The notes under the pieces are model-generated. The model made no database searches and was not told the origin of the DNA. It saw only the letters and a list, made by a program, of their open reading frames with translations. A stretch of DNA of 64,000 nt from Tepidimonas charontis (GTDB taxonomy: Bacteria; Pseudomonadota; Gammaproteobacteria; Burkholderiales; Burkholderiaceae_C): positions 33,344 to 97,343 of the forward strand of contig NZ_VJON01000004.1 in the NCBI RefSeq assembly GCF_007556685.1. Reading direction: 5' to 3'. Numbering within the stretch: position 1 is the stretch's first letter; every line of letters starts with the position of its first letter. Of the stretch, positions 27,832-38,982 are shown in pieces. The translations under genes and the position numbers were made by a program.

Positions 27832-29604
27832 TTATATGAAATTGGCAGGCAGCGATTCCAATTCATCCAGTAGGCGATATAGAACGATCGCATCGTCGAA
27901 AGCACCCAGGGTACGCAGAGGAAACCGCTGCCTCTGTTCGGGCGTGGAAAGGATGAAATGCTCCAGCCACTCTCGAGCCCGGTGAGGCCACTGGGCTTGT
28001 AATTCCTCGAGCATGGCCTGATTTGCCAATAGTCCTTGAGCTGGCGAAAGCTGTCCCGAGGTGAGCTCTGGAGCCGTTCCGAACGCCGAATGGTAGCGCT
28101 GCGCAAAGCGATCCAAGGCACTTTGATCGCCCAGACGCTTGGCAAGCTCGATGGCACGCAAATAAAGTGCCTCACTGACCGGCTGAGTGCCTTCGAAATA
28201 AGCCTCGATATCCCTCAACGCTTCCTCGGGTTGCCCCCAAGATTCGAAGAAATCTAACCGATCCCACAGCGCAATCAACGGCGCGACGACATCTTTCTGA
28301 CCACCAGTTGCGAATGGCTTTTCATTGGCGACCAGACGAGCGCTCGACGTTTGCTCATCGACTGCATTCCGGTCTTCCAAGACGTCGCCACTGGGTCGTG
28401 GCCGAAACGGAAAATGATTCAACCGATCTCTACTGCGGAGACGCCAATTTCGCCAACGGGTCAACCAGTTTGAATCTGACAGTAATGGTGTCCCCTCCTC
28501 CTTACCTTGCGCCACGGCATTTTTGCGCTGTCGGCGTCGCAGGTAAATCGCCACGCCCGCTAGGGCGCTGGCGCCCACCAGCAATGCGAGTTGGACCGGG
28601 TCAGAATCCGCACCGGAGAAGGCAGAGTCGGTCGGTGGCTCAGACGGCGGCGACTGGGGCGACGCGGGCATCTCTCCCTCTGTCACGAGTGCTTTTACGA
28701 CCGGACCCTGCGGTTCAGTCGTCGGCTCGATGGCCGGACCAGACAGTCCAGTCGGATCTTGAGACGTCGCGGCCGGCTCCGATTCTGAGCCCTGGGCAGA
28801 TGCTGACATGACGTCATCGCCGGAAGCGCGCTTCGTGTCGACACCAGACGACGGTGGCGTGGCGGCAGCGATATCCTTCGTCAACGGTGGACTGAGTTCA
28901 AGGCGCGACGGCGGGGTGACTGTCGGCGCCGGCTTACGCGCGGGCTGCGCCGGTCGAGGTCTCGCCATGGATTCACGCCGTGCTGGGGTAGGAGTCACCT
29001 CCTCGGGTTCAGATACGACGGTGGAGCGCGTCGGATACGGTGACACCGCGACTGGTGCCAAATGGTCTGGATGATCTCGACTTTCGACGAAAGCCCGTCC
29101 GATTCGAAGTGACCACAGACTGCGGATCGATTCGGATGGCACTTCGACAACCGAGGAAGCCGAGGGTGCAGTCGGCACTGGTGAGGGCGACACATAGGCG
29201 GCGCGGGGCGCTTCGGCGTCGGACGTTTCCGACGGTCCGATGTCCGCCAATAGGGTGTAAGTGCGTGTGAACTTCACGGGGCATCCAACACGCAACTCAA
29301 CGATCACGTAGGGCTCATCGACTGGGGCCCTCGAGCGCACGCGAAAAAGCCCCGTGCCTTCTCTTTCGGATCGCTCACTTTCGACGCTGACATCCGCCGC
29401 AGGCACTGGCGTGTCACCGTAGCGAACGCTGGCCTGGACGCACGCATTACCCCCGCCGCCATCGGACGCAGTATCGCGGCTTGGAATGACGATATTCAGC
29501 GGACGACCGATAAAGACTGGCCCCTGCGCCCAACCCAAGGTCTGCGTACGACCGAAGTGGAAAGACAAGAACAACAATATAGCCAGCGCTACGCGCGAAG
29601 ACAT
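27832..29604 (-). CDS. FimV-like membrane protein (type IV pilus assembly family)
   Basis: 590 residues. A signal peptide (SSRVALAILLFLSFHFG) is followed by the FimV-family N-terminal segment LGWAQGPVFIGRPLNIVIP and CVQASVRYGDTPV. Then comes a long Pro/Ser/Thr/Glu-rich disordered region (about 130-330), a single transmembrane segment (PVQLALLVGASALAGVAIYL, about 340-360) with RRRQRK after it, and a helical C-terminal domain with TPR-like character (about 440-590). FimV/HubP proteins tether polar pilus and chemotaxis factors. Base composition is AT-richer than neighbours. ATG 29622 would add six residues; neither start has a good ribosome-binding site. Downstream 27716-27831 is a short convergent gap without a terminator. 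Confidence 0.82.
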   Translation of the reverse strand: MSSRVALAILLFLSFHFGRTQTLGWAQGPVFIGRPLNIVIPSRDTASDGGGGNACVQASVRYGDTPVPAADVSVESERSEREGTGLFRVRSRAPVDEPYVIVELRVGCPVKFTRTYTLLADIGPSETSDAEAPRAAYVSPSPVPTAPSASSVVEVPSESIRSLWSLRIGRAFVESRDHPDHLAPVAVSPYPTRSTVVSEPEEVTPTPARRESMARPRPAQPARKPAPTVTPPSRLELSPPLTKDIAAATPPSSGVDTKRASGDDVMSASAQGSESEPAATSQDPTGLSGPAIEPTTEPQGPVVKALVTEGEMPASPQSPPSEPPTDSAFSGADSDPVQLALLVGASALAGVAIYLRRRQRKNAVAQGKEEGTPLLSDSNWLTRWRNWRLRSRDRLNHFPFRPRPSGDVLEDRNAVDEQTSSARLVANEKPFATGGQKDVVAPLIALWDRLDFFESWGQPEEALRDIEAYFEGTQPVSEALYLRAIELAKRLGDQSALDRFAQRYHSAFGTAPELTSGQLSPAQGLLANQAMLEELQAQWPHRAREWLEHFILSTPEQRQRFPLRTLGAFDDAIVLYRLLDELESLPANFI

Positions 29605-29702
29605 GGGATCAAATGAGAACATAACAGCGGGGACGCGGTCGCAGCCGCGATCGAATCGGCTAGCATTCTGTCATAACTCAGGCTCAACTCACGGGAGTCA
29701 CA

Positions 29703-31238
29703 ATGACCGAGGCCTCTGCAGTACTGTCTTTTTGCAACATCGGCGTGGTGGGCACGGGCGCCATGGGGCGCGGCATCGCGCAAATCGCGGCGCAAGCCGG
29801 CGCCACCGTCAGCCTGATGGACGCCAAGCCCGAGGCCCTCGAGGCCGCCCAGCAGGCCTTGGCACAGACGTGGCAGCGCTTGGTGGACAAAGGCCGGCTC
29901 GCCCCCACCGAAGCGGCGGCTTGTATGGCGCGCCTGCGCCCCGTCCGCGGGTTGACCGACTTGGCGGCATGCGACCTCGTCATCGAAGCCATCGTCGAGC
30001 GGCTCGATGCCAAGCAGGCGTTGTTCGAGCAACTCGAATCCATCGTCGCGCCGACGACGGTGCTGGCCACCAATACCTCGTCGCTGTCGGTGACGGCCAT
30101 TGGCAGCCGATTGCGTACCCCGCAGCGGCTGGCTGGCTTTCATTTTTTCAACCCGGTGCCACTGATGAAGGTGGTGGAGGTGGTCAGCGGTCTGAAGACC
30201 GACCCGGAAGTCGTGCAGCGGCTGTGTGACTTGGCACGCCAGATGGGTCACACGCCGGTGCGTGCGCAAGACACACCAGGCTTCATCGTCAACCACGCCG
30301 GGCGCGGCTACATCACCGAGGCGTTGCGCATCGCCGGCGAGTGCGTGGCCGACTTCGCCACCATCGACCGCATCCTGAAAGACCAAGGCAGTTTTCGCCT
30401 GGGGCCGTTCGAGCTGCTGGATCTGACGGCGCTCGATGTATCGCAGCCGGTGATGGAGTCGATCTACCACCAGTACTACGAGGAGCCGCGCTTTCGTCCG
30501 AGCGTCATCGCCGCGCAGCGCTTGGCCGGCGGCGTCGTGGGACGCAAGGTCGGCGAAGGGTTTTATCGCTACGTGGATGGTCAGGCCCAGGTGCCGCCCG
30601 AGCCGCCTGTGCCGGACGTGGCCGCACTGCCACCGGTGTGGGTGCCGGCACGCGCCGCTCGGCGCACCGAACTGCTGCAGCTGCTCGCCGGCCTGGGCGC
30701 CTCGATCGAGACCACGGCCCAACCCTCGCCACAGGCCCTCATCGTGGTGGCGCCGCTCGGGCACGACGTCACCACGGTCGCGGCGGTGGAGCGGCTCGAC
30801 CCCGGTCGCACCGTCGGCATCGACATGCTGCTGCCCGATGCCGCGGTCAAGCGGCGCGTCATCGCCACCAACCCGGCCACGCGCAGCGATATGCGCGCCG
30901 CTGCCCATGCATTGTTCGCCCGCGATGGCAAGCCCGTCAGCGTCATTCGCGACAGCGGCGGCTTCGTGACCCAGCGCGTGCTGGCCACCATCGTCAACAT
31001 CGCCGCCGATATTTGTCAGCAGGGTATTTGTACCCCCGCCGACCTGGAGACGGCGGTGACGCTGGGCTTGGGCTACCCCGCCGGGCCGTTGGCCATGGGC
31101 GACCGCGTCGGCGCCGCCAGCGTGCTGGAGATCCTGTTCAATTTGCAGACCGTCTATGGCGATATGCGCTACCGCCCCTCGCCGTGGTTGCGTCGGCGTG
31201 GCGCCTTGGGCCTGAGCCTGACCCACCCCGAGGAGTGA
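29703..31238 (+). CDS. 3-hydroxyacyl-CoA dehydrogenase with two C-terminal domains
   Basis: NAD-dependent oxidation of 3-hydroxyacyl-CoA to 3-ketoacyl-CoA. 511 residues: N-terminal Rossmann domain with VVGTGAMGRGIAQIAAQAG, the catalytic ATNTSSLSV and GFHFFNPVPLMKVVEVV, a first 3HCDH C-terminal domain (about 190-285), and a second one (about 400-495). This architecture is found in PaaH/PaaC of phenylacetate degradation and in related butyryl-CoA dehydrogenases. The next gene is an enoyl-CoA hydratase seven bases away, with its ribosome-binding site overlapping this stop. GGGAG precedes the ATG. Confidence 0.93.
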   Translation: MTEASAVLSFCNIGVVGTGAMGRGIAQIAAQAGATVSLMDAKPEALEAAQQALAQTWQRLVDKGRLAPTEAAACMARLRPVRGLTDLAACDLVIEAIVERLDAKQALFEQLESIVAPTTVLATNTSSLSVTAIGSRLRTPQRLAGFHFFNPVPLMKVVEVVSGLKTDPEVVQRLCDLARQMGHTPVRAQDTPGFIVNHAGRGYITEALRIAGECVADFATIDRILKDQGSFRLGPFELLDLTALDVSQPVMESIYHQYYEEPRFRPSVIAAQRLAGGVVGRKVGEGFYRYVDGQAQVPPEPPVPDVAALPPVWVPARAARRTELLQLLAGLGASIETTAQPSPQALIVVAPLGHDVTTVAAVERLDPGRTVGIDMLLPDAAVKRRVIATNPATRSDMRAAAHALFARDGKPVSVIRDSGGFVTQRVLATIVNIAADICQQGICTPADLETAVTLGLGYPAGPLAMGDRVGAASVLEILFNLQTVYGDMRYRPSPWLRRRGALGLSLTHPEE

Positions 31239-31244
31239 GCCGAC

Positions 31245-32024
31245 ATGAGCGCGACGCTGAAAACCCACAGTCACGACGGGACCTTGGTGCTGAGCATCCA
31301 CAACCCCGAGCACCGCAACGCGCTCGGCCCCGAAATCTATGTCGCCGGCATCGAAGCCTTGATCGCTGCCGAGCGCAACGCCGAGGTGCGCTCGGTGGTC
31401 ATCACGGGCGAAGGCGGCACGTTTTGCGCTGGCGGCAACCTGCAGCGGCTGCTGGCCAACCGGCAGCAGCCCCCCGAGGTCCAGGCCGACAGCATCGAAG
31501 CGCTGCACAGCTGGATCGAGGCGGTGCGTAGCTTTCCGAAGCCGGTGCTGGCGGCGGTGGAAGGCGCCTGCGCCGGCGCGGGTTTTTCGCTGGCGCTGGC
31601 GTGTGACCTGATCGTGGCCGCTCGCGACGCCGTATTCGTGATGGCCTACGTCAACGTGGCCCTGTCGCCCGACGGCGGTGCCACCTGGAGCTTGATGCGC
31701 CAGCTACCGCGCGCCACCGCCTTGCGGTTGCTGATGTTGGGCGAGCGCGTCGGCGCCGAGCGGCTGCACCAACTGGGTGTGGTCAGCGCCGTCAGCGCGC
31801 CCGGCGAGGCGCTGGAGCAGGCGCTGCACCTGGGCGAGCAGCTCAACGCCAAGGCCCCCAATGCCCTGGCCAGCATCAAAGCCTTGGCCAACGATGCGTT
31901 GGAGCACAGCCTGAGTCGCCAACTGCGCGAGGAGCGCGACCACTTCGTGCGCAATTTGCACCACCCCAACGCCGGCGAAGGCATACGCGCCTTTTTGGAC
32001 AAGCGCACGCCCAGCTACCGCTGA
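31245..32024 (+). CDS. Enoyl-CoA hydratase/isomerase family protein
   Basis: Crotonase-fold protein of 259 residues. Oxyanion-hole blocks VITGEGGTFCAGGNLQRLL and GACAGAGFSLALACDLIVA are clear. The NVALSPDGGATWSL block has Asp at the position that is Glu in classical hydratases, a feature of oxepin-CoA hydrolase-type or isomerase members. That fits pairing with a PaaH-like dehydrogenase, but specificity is not proven. Seven bases after the dehydrogenase. Confidence 0.9.
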   Translation: MSATLKTHSHDGTLVLSIHNPEHRNALGPEIYVAGIEALIAAERNAEVRSVVITGEGGTFCAGGNLQRLLANRQQPPEVQADSIEALHSWIEAVRSFPKPVLAAVEGACAGAGFSLALACDLIVAARDAVFVMAYVNVALSPDGGATWSLMRQLPRATALRLLMLGERVGAERLHQLGVVSAVSAPGEALEQALHLGEQLNAKAPNALASIKALANDALEHSLSRQLREERDHFVRNLHHPNAGEGIRAFLDKRTPSYR

Positions 32025-32063
32025 GGGTGTGGCCACCGTCCGTGTCACCGAGGAGACCGACCG

Positions 32064-32813
32064 ATGCCCCTGCAGTCGCTCACACGACAGCCGCTGGATG
32101 AACCGATCCTGACAATGGAGGAACGGCAGGCCATCAACGGTGGCCGCTGGTTTTCGAGTCTGTCCCCTTCCCTGCGTCACGACATTCTGCGATGTGCCTT
32201 TGTCAAACGCTATGCCGATGGCGAGCTGATCGCGGCCCGCGGCGACCCGCCCACGGTATGGAGCGCCGTGGCCAAGGGAGCGGTGCGGGTGAGCTCGACC
32301 TCGATCACGGGCAAGCAGATCACGCTGACCTATGTGGAGCCCGGGGTGTGGTTCGGCGATGTGGCGATGTTCGACGGCGACGCGCGCACGCACGACGCAT
32401 ACGCCCATGGGGCCACCACCCTGCTGTGCGTGGCGCGCAGCGACTTCCAGCGCATCTTGGAGCAACACGTCGAGCTCTACGAGGCTTTGCTGCGGCTGCA
32501 GGCGCGCCGCATTCGGACCCTGTTCGGGCTGGTGGAGGATCTCAACACCCTGCCCTTGCGGGCACGTCTGGCCAAGCAGCTGCTGCATCTGAGTCGCTCC
32601 TACGGCGTGCCATGCCTGTCGCAGGGCAACGAAATCCGTATCGGTTTGCACCTGGCGCAAGAGGAACTGGCCCAACTGCTGGGGGCCTCGCGCCAGCGTG
32701 TGAACCAAGAGCTCAAGACCATGGAGCGCGACGGCGCCATCCGCATCGAGCCCGGTGGGTTGGTGGTACGCGACCGCTCGGCGCTCATGCGCATCGTCGA
32801 ATCCGAACCCTGA
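32064..32813 (+). CDS. Crp/Fnr family transcriptional regulator
   Basis: 249 residues: N-terminal cyclic-nucleotide-binding-like beta roll (about 30-150; VEPGVWFGDVAMFDGDARTHDA) and a C-terminal winged HTH (about 165-240; LAQEELAQLLGASRQRVNQELKTMERDG). No N-terminal cysteine cluster as in FNR, so probably not an iron-sulfur oxygen sensor. A GAGGAG site precedes the ATG. It lies between the hydratase and the phosphotransferase/acyl-CoA dehydrogenase pair, all on one strand, so local control of this CoA-ester cluster is a reasonable inference. Confidence 0.93.
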   Translation: MPLQSLTRQPLDEPILTMEERQAINGGRWFSSLSPSLRHDILRCAFVKRYADGELIAARGDPPTVWSAVAKGAVRVSSTSITGKQITLTYVEPGVWFGDVAMFDGDARTHDAYAHGATTLLCVARSDFQRILEQHVELYEALLRLQARRIRTLFGLVEDLNTLPLRARLAKQLLHLSRSYGVPCLSQGNEIRIGLHLAQEELAQLLGASRQRVNQELKTMERDGAIRIEPGGLVVRDRSALMRIVESEP

Positions 32814-32862
32814 CCCGCAGCGGCCATGGCGGCTGCGGGACCCTTCCCCGCACATGCCAGCC

Positions 32863-33924
32863 ATGACCCACGACCCCACTGCCCACCCACTGGACACAGC
32901 AGCGCTGCAGCGCTGGCTGCAGGCGCATTTGCCCGGTTTTCACGGACCGCTGCGCATCGAAAAATTTCCCGGCGGGCAATCCAACCCCACCTACCACCTG
33001 CACACGCCGCAGCGTGCGTATGTGATGCGCACCAAACCCGGACCGGTGGCCAAGCTGCTGCCCTCGGCCCACGCCATCGAGCGCGAGTTCCGCGTCATGC
33101 AGGCGCTGGCTGGCAGCACGGTGCCAGTGCCGCGCATGTTCGTGCTGTGTGAAGACGAATCCGTCATCGGGCGCGCCTTCTACGTGATGGAGCATGTGGC
33201 GGGCCGCGTGTTGTGGGACCAATCGCTGCCCGGAATGACGCCTGCCGAGCGCCGTGCGCACTATCTGGAAATGAACCGGGTGCTCGCTGCGCTGCACCGG
33301 GTCGATGTGCAGGCCGTCGGATTGAGCGACTATGGCAAGCCGGGCAACTACTTCGAGCGCCAGATCGCGCGCTGGAGCAAGCAATACGTGGCCTCCATCA
33401 CCGAGCCCATTGCCGAGATGGATGCGCTGATGGCGTGGCTGCCGCAGCATCTGCCGGAATCGGCGCGCGATGACCGCTGGGTCAGCATCGTGCACGGCGA
33501 CTACCGGCTCGACAACCTGATGTTTCATCCACATGAGCCGCGCATCGTGGCGGTGCTCGACTGGGAGCTGTCCACGCTCGGCCATCCGTTGGCCGACTTC
33601 AGCTACCACTGTATGTCGTGGCACATTGCGCCCGGGGCGTTTCGCGGTATCGCCGGGTTGGATTGGGCGGCCCTGGGCATCCCGTCCGAAGACGAATATA
33701 TCGAACACTACTGCGCGCACACGGGCTTTGTCACGCCACAAGCATTGCGGCGCGACTGGCCGTTTTATCTGGCTTACAACGCCTTTCGGCTGGCGGCCAT
33801 TTTGCAGGGCATCGCCAAACGCGTCGAGCTCGGTATCGCCTCCAGTGCCCAGGCACGGCAAAGCGCGGCGGGCGCGCGCCCGCTGGCCCAGCTCGCCTGG
33901 CAATTCGCGCAGCGCTACGGCTGA
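32863..33924 (+). CDS. Phosphotransferase family protein (ACAD10/11 aminoglycoside-phosphotransferase-like)
   Basis: 353 residues with an APH-type kinase fold. The catalytic loop [14 protein letters not shown] and the metal-binding [16 protein letters not shown] are intact, and an N-terminal [10 protein letters not shown] acts as the nucleotide loop. In animals the same kinase domain is fused to an acyl-CoA dehydrogenase in ACAD10/11, where it phosphorylates 4-hydroxyacyl-CoA. Here the partner acyl-CoA dehydrogenase is the next gene, so a role in hydroxy-fatty-acid catabolism is plausible. ATG 32854 is an alternative start. Confidence 0.9.
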   Translation: MTHDPTAHPLDTAALQRWLQAHLPGFHGPLRIEKFPGGQSNPTYHLHTPQRAYVMRTKPGPVAKLLPSAHAIEREFRVMQALAGSTVPVPRMFVLCEDESVIGRAFYVMEHVAGRVLWDQSLPGMTPAERRAHYLEMNRVLAALHRVDVQAVGLSDYGKPGNYFERQIARWSKQYVASITEPIAEMDALMAWLPQHLPESARDDRWVSIVHGDYRLDNLMFHPHEPRIVAVLDWELSTLGHPLADFSYHCMSWHIAPGAFRGIAGLDWAALGIPSEDEYIEHYCAHTGFVTPQALRRDWPFYLAYNAFRLAAILQGIAKRVELGIASSAQARQSAAGARPLAQLAWQFAQRYG

Positions 33925-34003
33925 GCGCAGCGCCCGCCCCCGGCGCCTCCTTCGCCCCCTCGCCCCTGTTCCCTTTCCTTCGACAGCCTCCAGGAGCCCC
34001 GAT

Positions 34004-35269
<1,266 letters not shown>

Positions 35270-35307
35270 GGCGCGCACACGCACACTCACGCAGCCCCAC
35301 GCACCCA

Positions 35308-37725
35308 CTACAGGGAGCTGGCGGCGCGGACCTCGGCCAGCGTCGTCAGCCCCATCAATGCCTTTTCGATGCCGTCTTGGCGCAGCGTGCGCATCCCATC
35401 ATGGATCGCCTGCGCCAGCAGCGTCGCCGAGGAGGCGCCGGTTTGTACCAGATGCCGCAGCGCCGGTGAAGTCACGAGCAACTCGTGCAGTGCCATGCGG
35501 CCGCGGTAGCCGGTGTGGCCGCATTCGGAACACCCCGGCGCATGTCCCAGACACAGTTCGCCATCACGGCTGAAGTGCTGGCGCCAATCGCGCTCCAAGG
35601 CGTTGGCATCGCGCAGGGGATGCTGCGGCGGCAACTGGGCCTGATAGTCTTGAATTATTTCCTGTAGGCGCTCCCGTGGTATGGGATCGTGCCGAACACA
35701 CATCGGGCACAGCCGCCGCACCAACCGTTGCGCCAAGATGGCCTGCAGTGAGTCGGCGAAGGAAAACGGATCGACGCCCAGATCGCGCAGCCGCATGATG
35801 GTCTCGGCGGCGGAGTTGGTGTGCAGCGTCGACATCACGAAGTGGCCGGTGAGCAAAGCTTCCACGGCCATCTCGGCGGTCTCGGCGTCGCGGATTTCGC
35901 CCACCATGATCACGTCGGGGTCGGCACGCAACAGTGCCCTCAGGGCGTTGGCGAACGTCCACCCGATTTTGGGGTTGACCTGGATTTGACGCAGACCGCG
36001 TTGGGTGATTTCAACCGGATCTTCAGCGGTCCAGATCTTGCGGTTGGGCGTGTTCAGGCGCTTGAGTGCTGCATGCAAAGTGGTGGTCTTGCCCGATCCC
36101 GTGGGCCCGACACACAGCAACAAACCATGGGGACGGCTGAGCACACGCTCGATGGCGGCCAGATTGCTTGCGCTCAAGAGCAGCCCTTCCAGAGGAAGCG
36201 CTTCGGTCGAGTGGAGGATGCGCATGACCACGTCCTCCAGGCCGTCGGCGGTCGGGATCGTAGTCACCCGCAACTCGATCGGTAAGCCGCCGAAGCGGCG
36301 GAAATGGATCTTGCCGTCCTGCGGCTTGCGCCGCTCCGAGATATCCAAATCGCACATCACCTTGATGCGCGCCACCAGCGCGTTGCGGTAGTTGGATGGC
36401 ACCTCCAAATAAGGGCGCAGCTCCCCATCGACACGGAAGCGAATCACCACTTTCTCGCGCCCAGGATAGGGCTCGATATGGATGTCCGAGGCGCGCTGAT
36501 GGAACGCCTCGATGATCATCGACTTGACGAGCCTGACCAGCGTATTGTCAGACTGCTCGATGGGGCGTTCTTCTGCCAGACCGCCGGTGTTGTCGCCAGC
36601 CAGTTCGGCCACCAGCTGCCTGGTCTCGGCGTTGCGCTCCGACGCCGTCGTCGTGGCGGGCTGGGAAGGCGCGCCGCCGTCGTCGCTCAAGCCCAAGGCC
36701 CGATACGCTTCGGCAATGCGCGGCTGAATATCGGCGACGACTCCCACCACGGGAACGACCTTGCGTTGCGCAGTGAACTCGAGCTCATCGATGGCTTTGA
36801 ACTGCAGCGGATCAGGCATGGCCACCACCAACGCCGAATCCAGCAACGCCAACGGCAATACGCGCTAACGCGCCGCCAGCGGCGCCGGCACCAGACGCAG
36901 CGCCGCCGCGTCGACCGGAAATTTGCGCACATCGACGAACGGGTAGCCCATCTTGCGCGCGAGCGCCACCTGCAAATCGGCCGGCTGAATCAGGCCCATC
37001 TGCACCAGCATCTGGCCCAAAGGCTGGTTGGGCTCCCGCTTTTGTCGCTCGAGCGCCTGCCGCAACTGCGCCGCGGTCAGTTTCCCCAGCCCCACGAGGG
37101 CTTCCCCGATCGGCACCGGTTTGAGCCGGGCCTGCCGCTCCAACGCCTCTTTCAGCTGCTCGGGCGTCTCCACCATCGGGGGCGCCGATACGGTTGCCTC
37201 CAGCGGTATTTCGGCGTCGTCGGGCTCCAGCAAGGACTGCCCGAAACCGCTATCGCCCGCCCACACGCCGTCATCGCGGCGCAATTCCAGGCTGGCAATG
37301 GCCTGCTTGGGCAGAAAAACGCGCTCCGGGTCGTCACTGGCAACGACGCGCGGAAAAAGCCAAACACCATAGGGGTGCCGGCGACAGTCGTGGCACAAAC
37401 CGGCGTATACGGAGCCATCGCGCAAGCGCACCGCGAAGGGGCGCGACGCCTCGTCGGCGAACCCCGAGGGCAAAAAGGGTGGCGGCGCGTCGGACCGCGG
37501 CGGAATGCGCAAGCGCTTGACCTGCGCGAAGCGCAGCGATACCGGGCGCGCGTGTCCCGTCAGCAGCAGTTTCAGCGTTTCATTCGCGGGCTGAAAATCG
37601 ACCAAGCGGCCCTCGATGACGCGCCCGTTCCAGCCTTCGACGGCAGCCGCCAACACCGGCTCACCCACCGTGTAGCTCTCATCGATGCTGCGATGAGGAA
37701 TCACAAAGGTTGCATTGAGCGTCAT
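35308..37725 (-). pseudogene. GspE/PilB-type secretion or pilus ATPase interrupted by an in-frame TAG
   Basis: One family-length coding region of about 805 codons, broken by a TAG at 36865-36867 with no frame change. Upstream of the stop: MTLNATFVIPHRS..., an N-terminal MshEN-like helical module, and DVRKFPVDAAALRLVPAPLAAR. Directly after the TAG the same frame continues RVLPLALLDSALVVAMPDPLQFKAIDELEF, the segment that normally follows. Then come Walker A GPTGSGKTT, IWTAEDPVE, VIMVGEIRDAETAEMA, HFVMSTLHTNS and a zinc site (LCPMC and CSECG). The N-terminal part alone is 286 residues; the C-terminal part could only restart at a TTG (36858) or an internal site. The AGGGAGG upstream of 37725 is good. 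Real nonsense mutation, readthrough or assembly error cannot be distinguished here. Confidence 0.85.
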
Positions 37726-37827
37726 ATGTTCTTTTGCCTCCCTCGCTGGATGTCCACCATTGCTGACCCATGGCGACCACTGGCGACATCCATTGCTTCT
37801 GGAAACGAAGGAGCTCGAGCCGCGACG

Positions 37828-38061
37828 TTACATGCCCATCACCCACTGGATGATGTTCTTGGCGATAAACCCCAGTATGCCAAGGGACAGCACCAAAAAC
37901 AGGACGAACGTGCCAAATTTGCCCGCTTTGGATTCGCGTGCCAGATTCAGCACGATGAACAACATGTACAAAATGAAAGCCCCCACGCCGAACGTGAGGC
38001 CGAATTGCGCGATCTGCGCCTCGGTGTAACCAAACAGGGTGGCATCCATCGACGATATCAT
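37828..38061 (-). CDS. DUF2788 family small membrane protein
   Basis: 77 residues with two hydrophobic segments (about 19-37 and 50-70) separated by a basic loop (ARESKAGK). The sequence MDATLFGYTEAQIAQFGLTFGV is typical of the DUF2788 family. Function unknown. The ATG at 38061 overlaps the stop of the preceding gene as ATGA, so it is translationally coupled to it; MDATLF at 38049 is an internal alternative. Confidence 0.85.
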   Translation of the reverse strand: MISSMDATLFGYTEAQIAQFGLTFGVGAFILYMLFIVLNLARESKAGKFGTFVLFLVLSLGILGFIAKNIIQWVMGM

Positions 38062-38864
38062 CCCCGCACCGGCCGAATCAGCCCGGCGCGCTCGAAATCC
38101 CGGTAGGCATGCCAGCTGGCATAGGCCAGCACCGGCACGGTCAGCACCAGGCCGACCATCATCAGGGCCATGCCCACTGCGACCAGTAGCACGATACACA
38201 GTGCCCACAAGCCCATCACCACGGGCTGGCTGCCCACGGCACGCCAACTCTCGCCCACCGCTTGCCACAGGGGAGTACGGGTGTCCACCAGCATGGGCAG
38301 GGTCATGACACTGGAGGCAAACACCGGCGCAGCCAGCGCCGCACCCAGCAACAGCCAGACCTCGAACAGCCCGACTTGCGGATCGAGGACGATGTGCCGT
38401 ACGAAGTCGGTGGGGGTCCGAATCGGCACCGGCGACGCCACCGTGATCAGCGCCGCCGAGGTCAGCACCCAACCGGTTCCAGCCAAGGCCAGCAGCAAGC
38501 CAAACGACATCAGCCGCCGGTCTCCCGAGGTCCACAGCTGCACCACCTCGGCGCAACAGACCTTCTCGCCGCGCTCCAGGTACCAACTGACGGCGTATAA
38601 GCCACTGGCCAGCAAAGGCGCGATGATCAAAAATCCGCTGAAGGCGCCGGCCAGCAACCAGAATTGGTCGCGCAAGCCAAACCACAAAATCAGCCCGAAC
38701 AGTGCCATCAAACCGCCATGCAGCACACCGGGCAGCGGATTGCGGCGGTAGTCACGCCAACCCTGCTGCAGCCAACGCAGCGGCGCCGTCAAGCCCAAGG
38801 GAGAAGGCGGCCCGGAATCGCCCGTGGCCGGTGCAGCGATGGGGGGAGGAGCAACGGTGGTCAT
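38058..38864 (-). CDS. DUF2189/BPSS1780-type multi-pass membrane protein
   Basis: 268 residues with about six hydrophobic segments. An N-terminal Pro/Ala-rich cytoplasmic stretch (about 1-25) is followed by WLQQGWRDYRRNPLPGVLHGG, the usual entry into the first membrane segment of this family. Function unknown. Located between yejF (118 bases upstream) and DUF2788, with which it overlaps. No clear ribosome-binding site at 38864, but the family N-terminus fits. Confidence 0.85.
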   Translation of the reverse strand: MTTVAPPPIAAPATGDSGPPSPLGLTAPLRWLQQGWRDYRRNPLPGVLHGGLMALFGLILWFGLRDQFWLLAGAFSGFLIIAPLLASGLYAVSWYLERGEKVCCAEVVQLWTSGDRRLMSFGLLLALAGTGWVLTSAALITVASPVPIRTPTDFVRHIVLDPQVGLFEVWLLLGAALAAPVFASSVMTLPMLVDTRTPLWQAVGESWRAVGSQPVVMGLWALCIVLLVAVGMALMMVGLVLTVPVLAYASWHAYRDFERAGLIRPVRG

Positions 38865-38982
38865 CGGAGTATCCAAGGATCTGCAAGCCGCAGGAGCGAC
38901 GTGGTTGCTGCGACTGGGGGCGGCCAGCCCTCGAATTGGACCACAATCCGCCCGCCTTCGATGGTAGCGGCATCGGTGCGCT

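Noticed and set aside
35308..36858. Independent ATPase gene starting at TTG 36858
   Set aside because: Same frame as the upstream part, three codons after the TAG, with no ribosome-binding site; better explained as the distal half of one interrupted gene.
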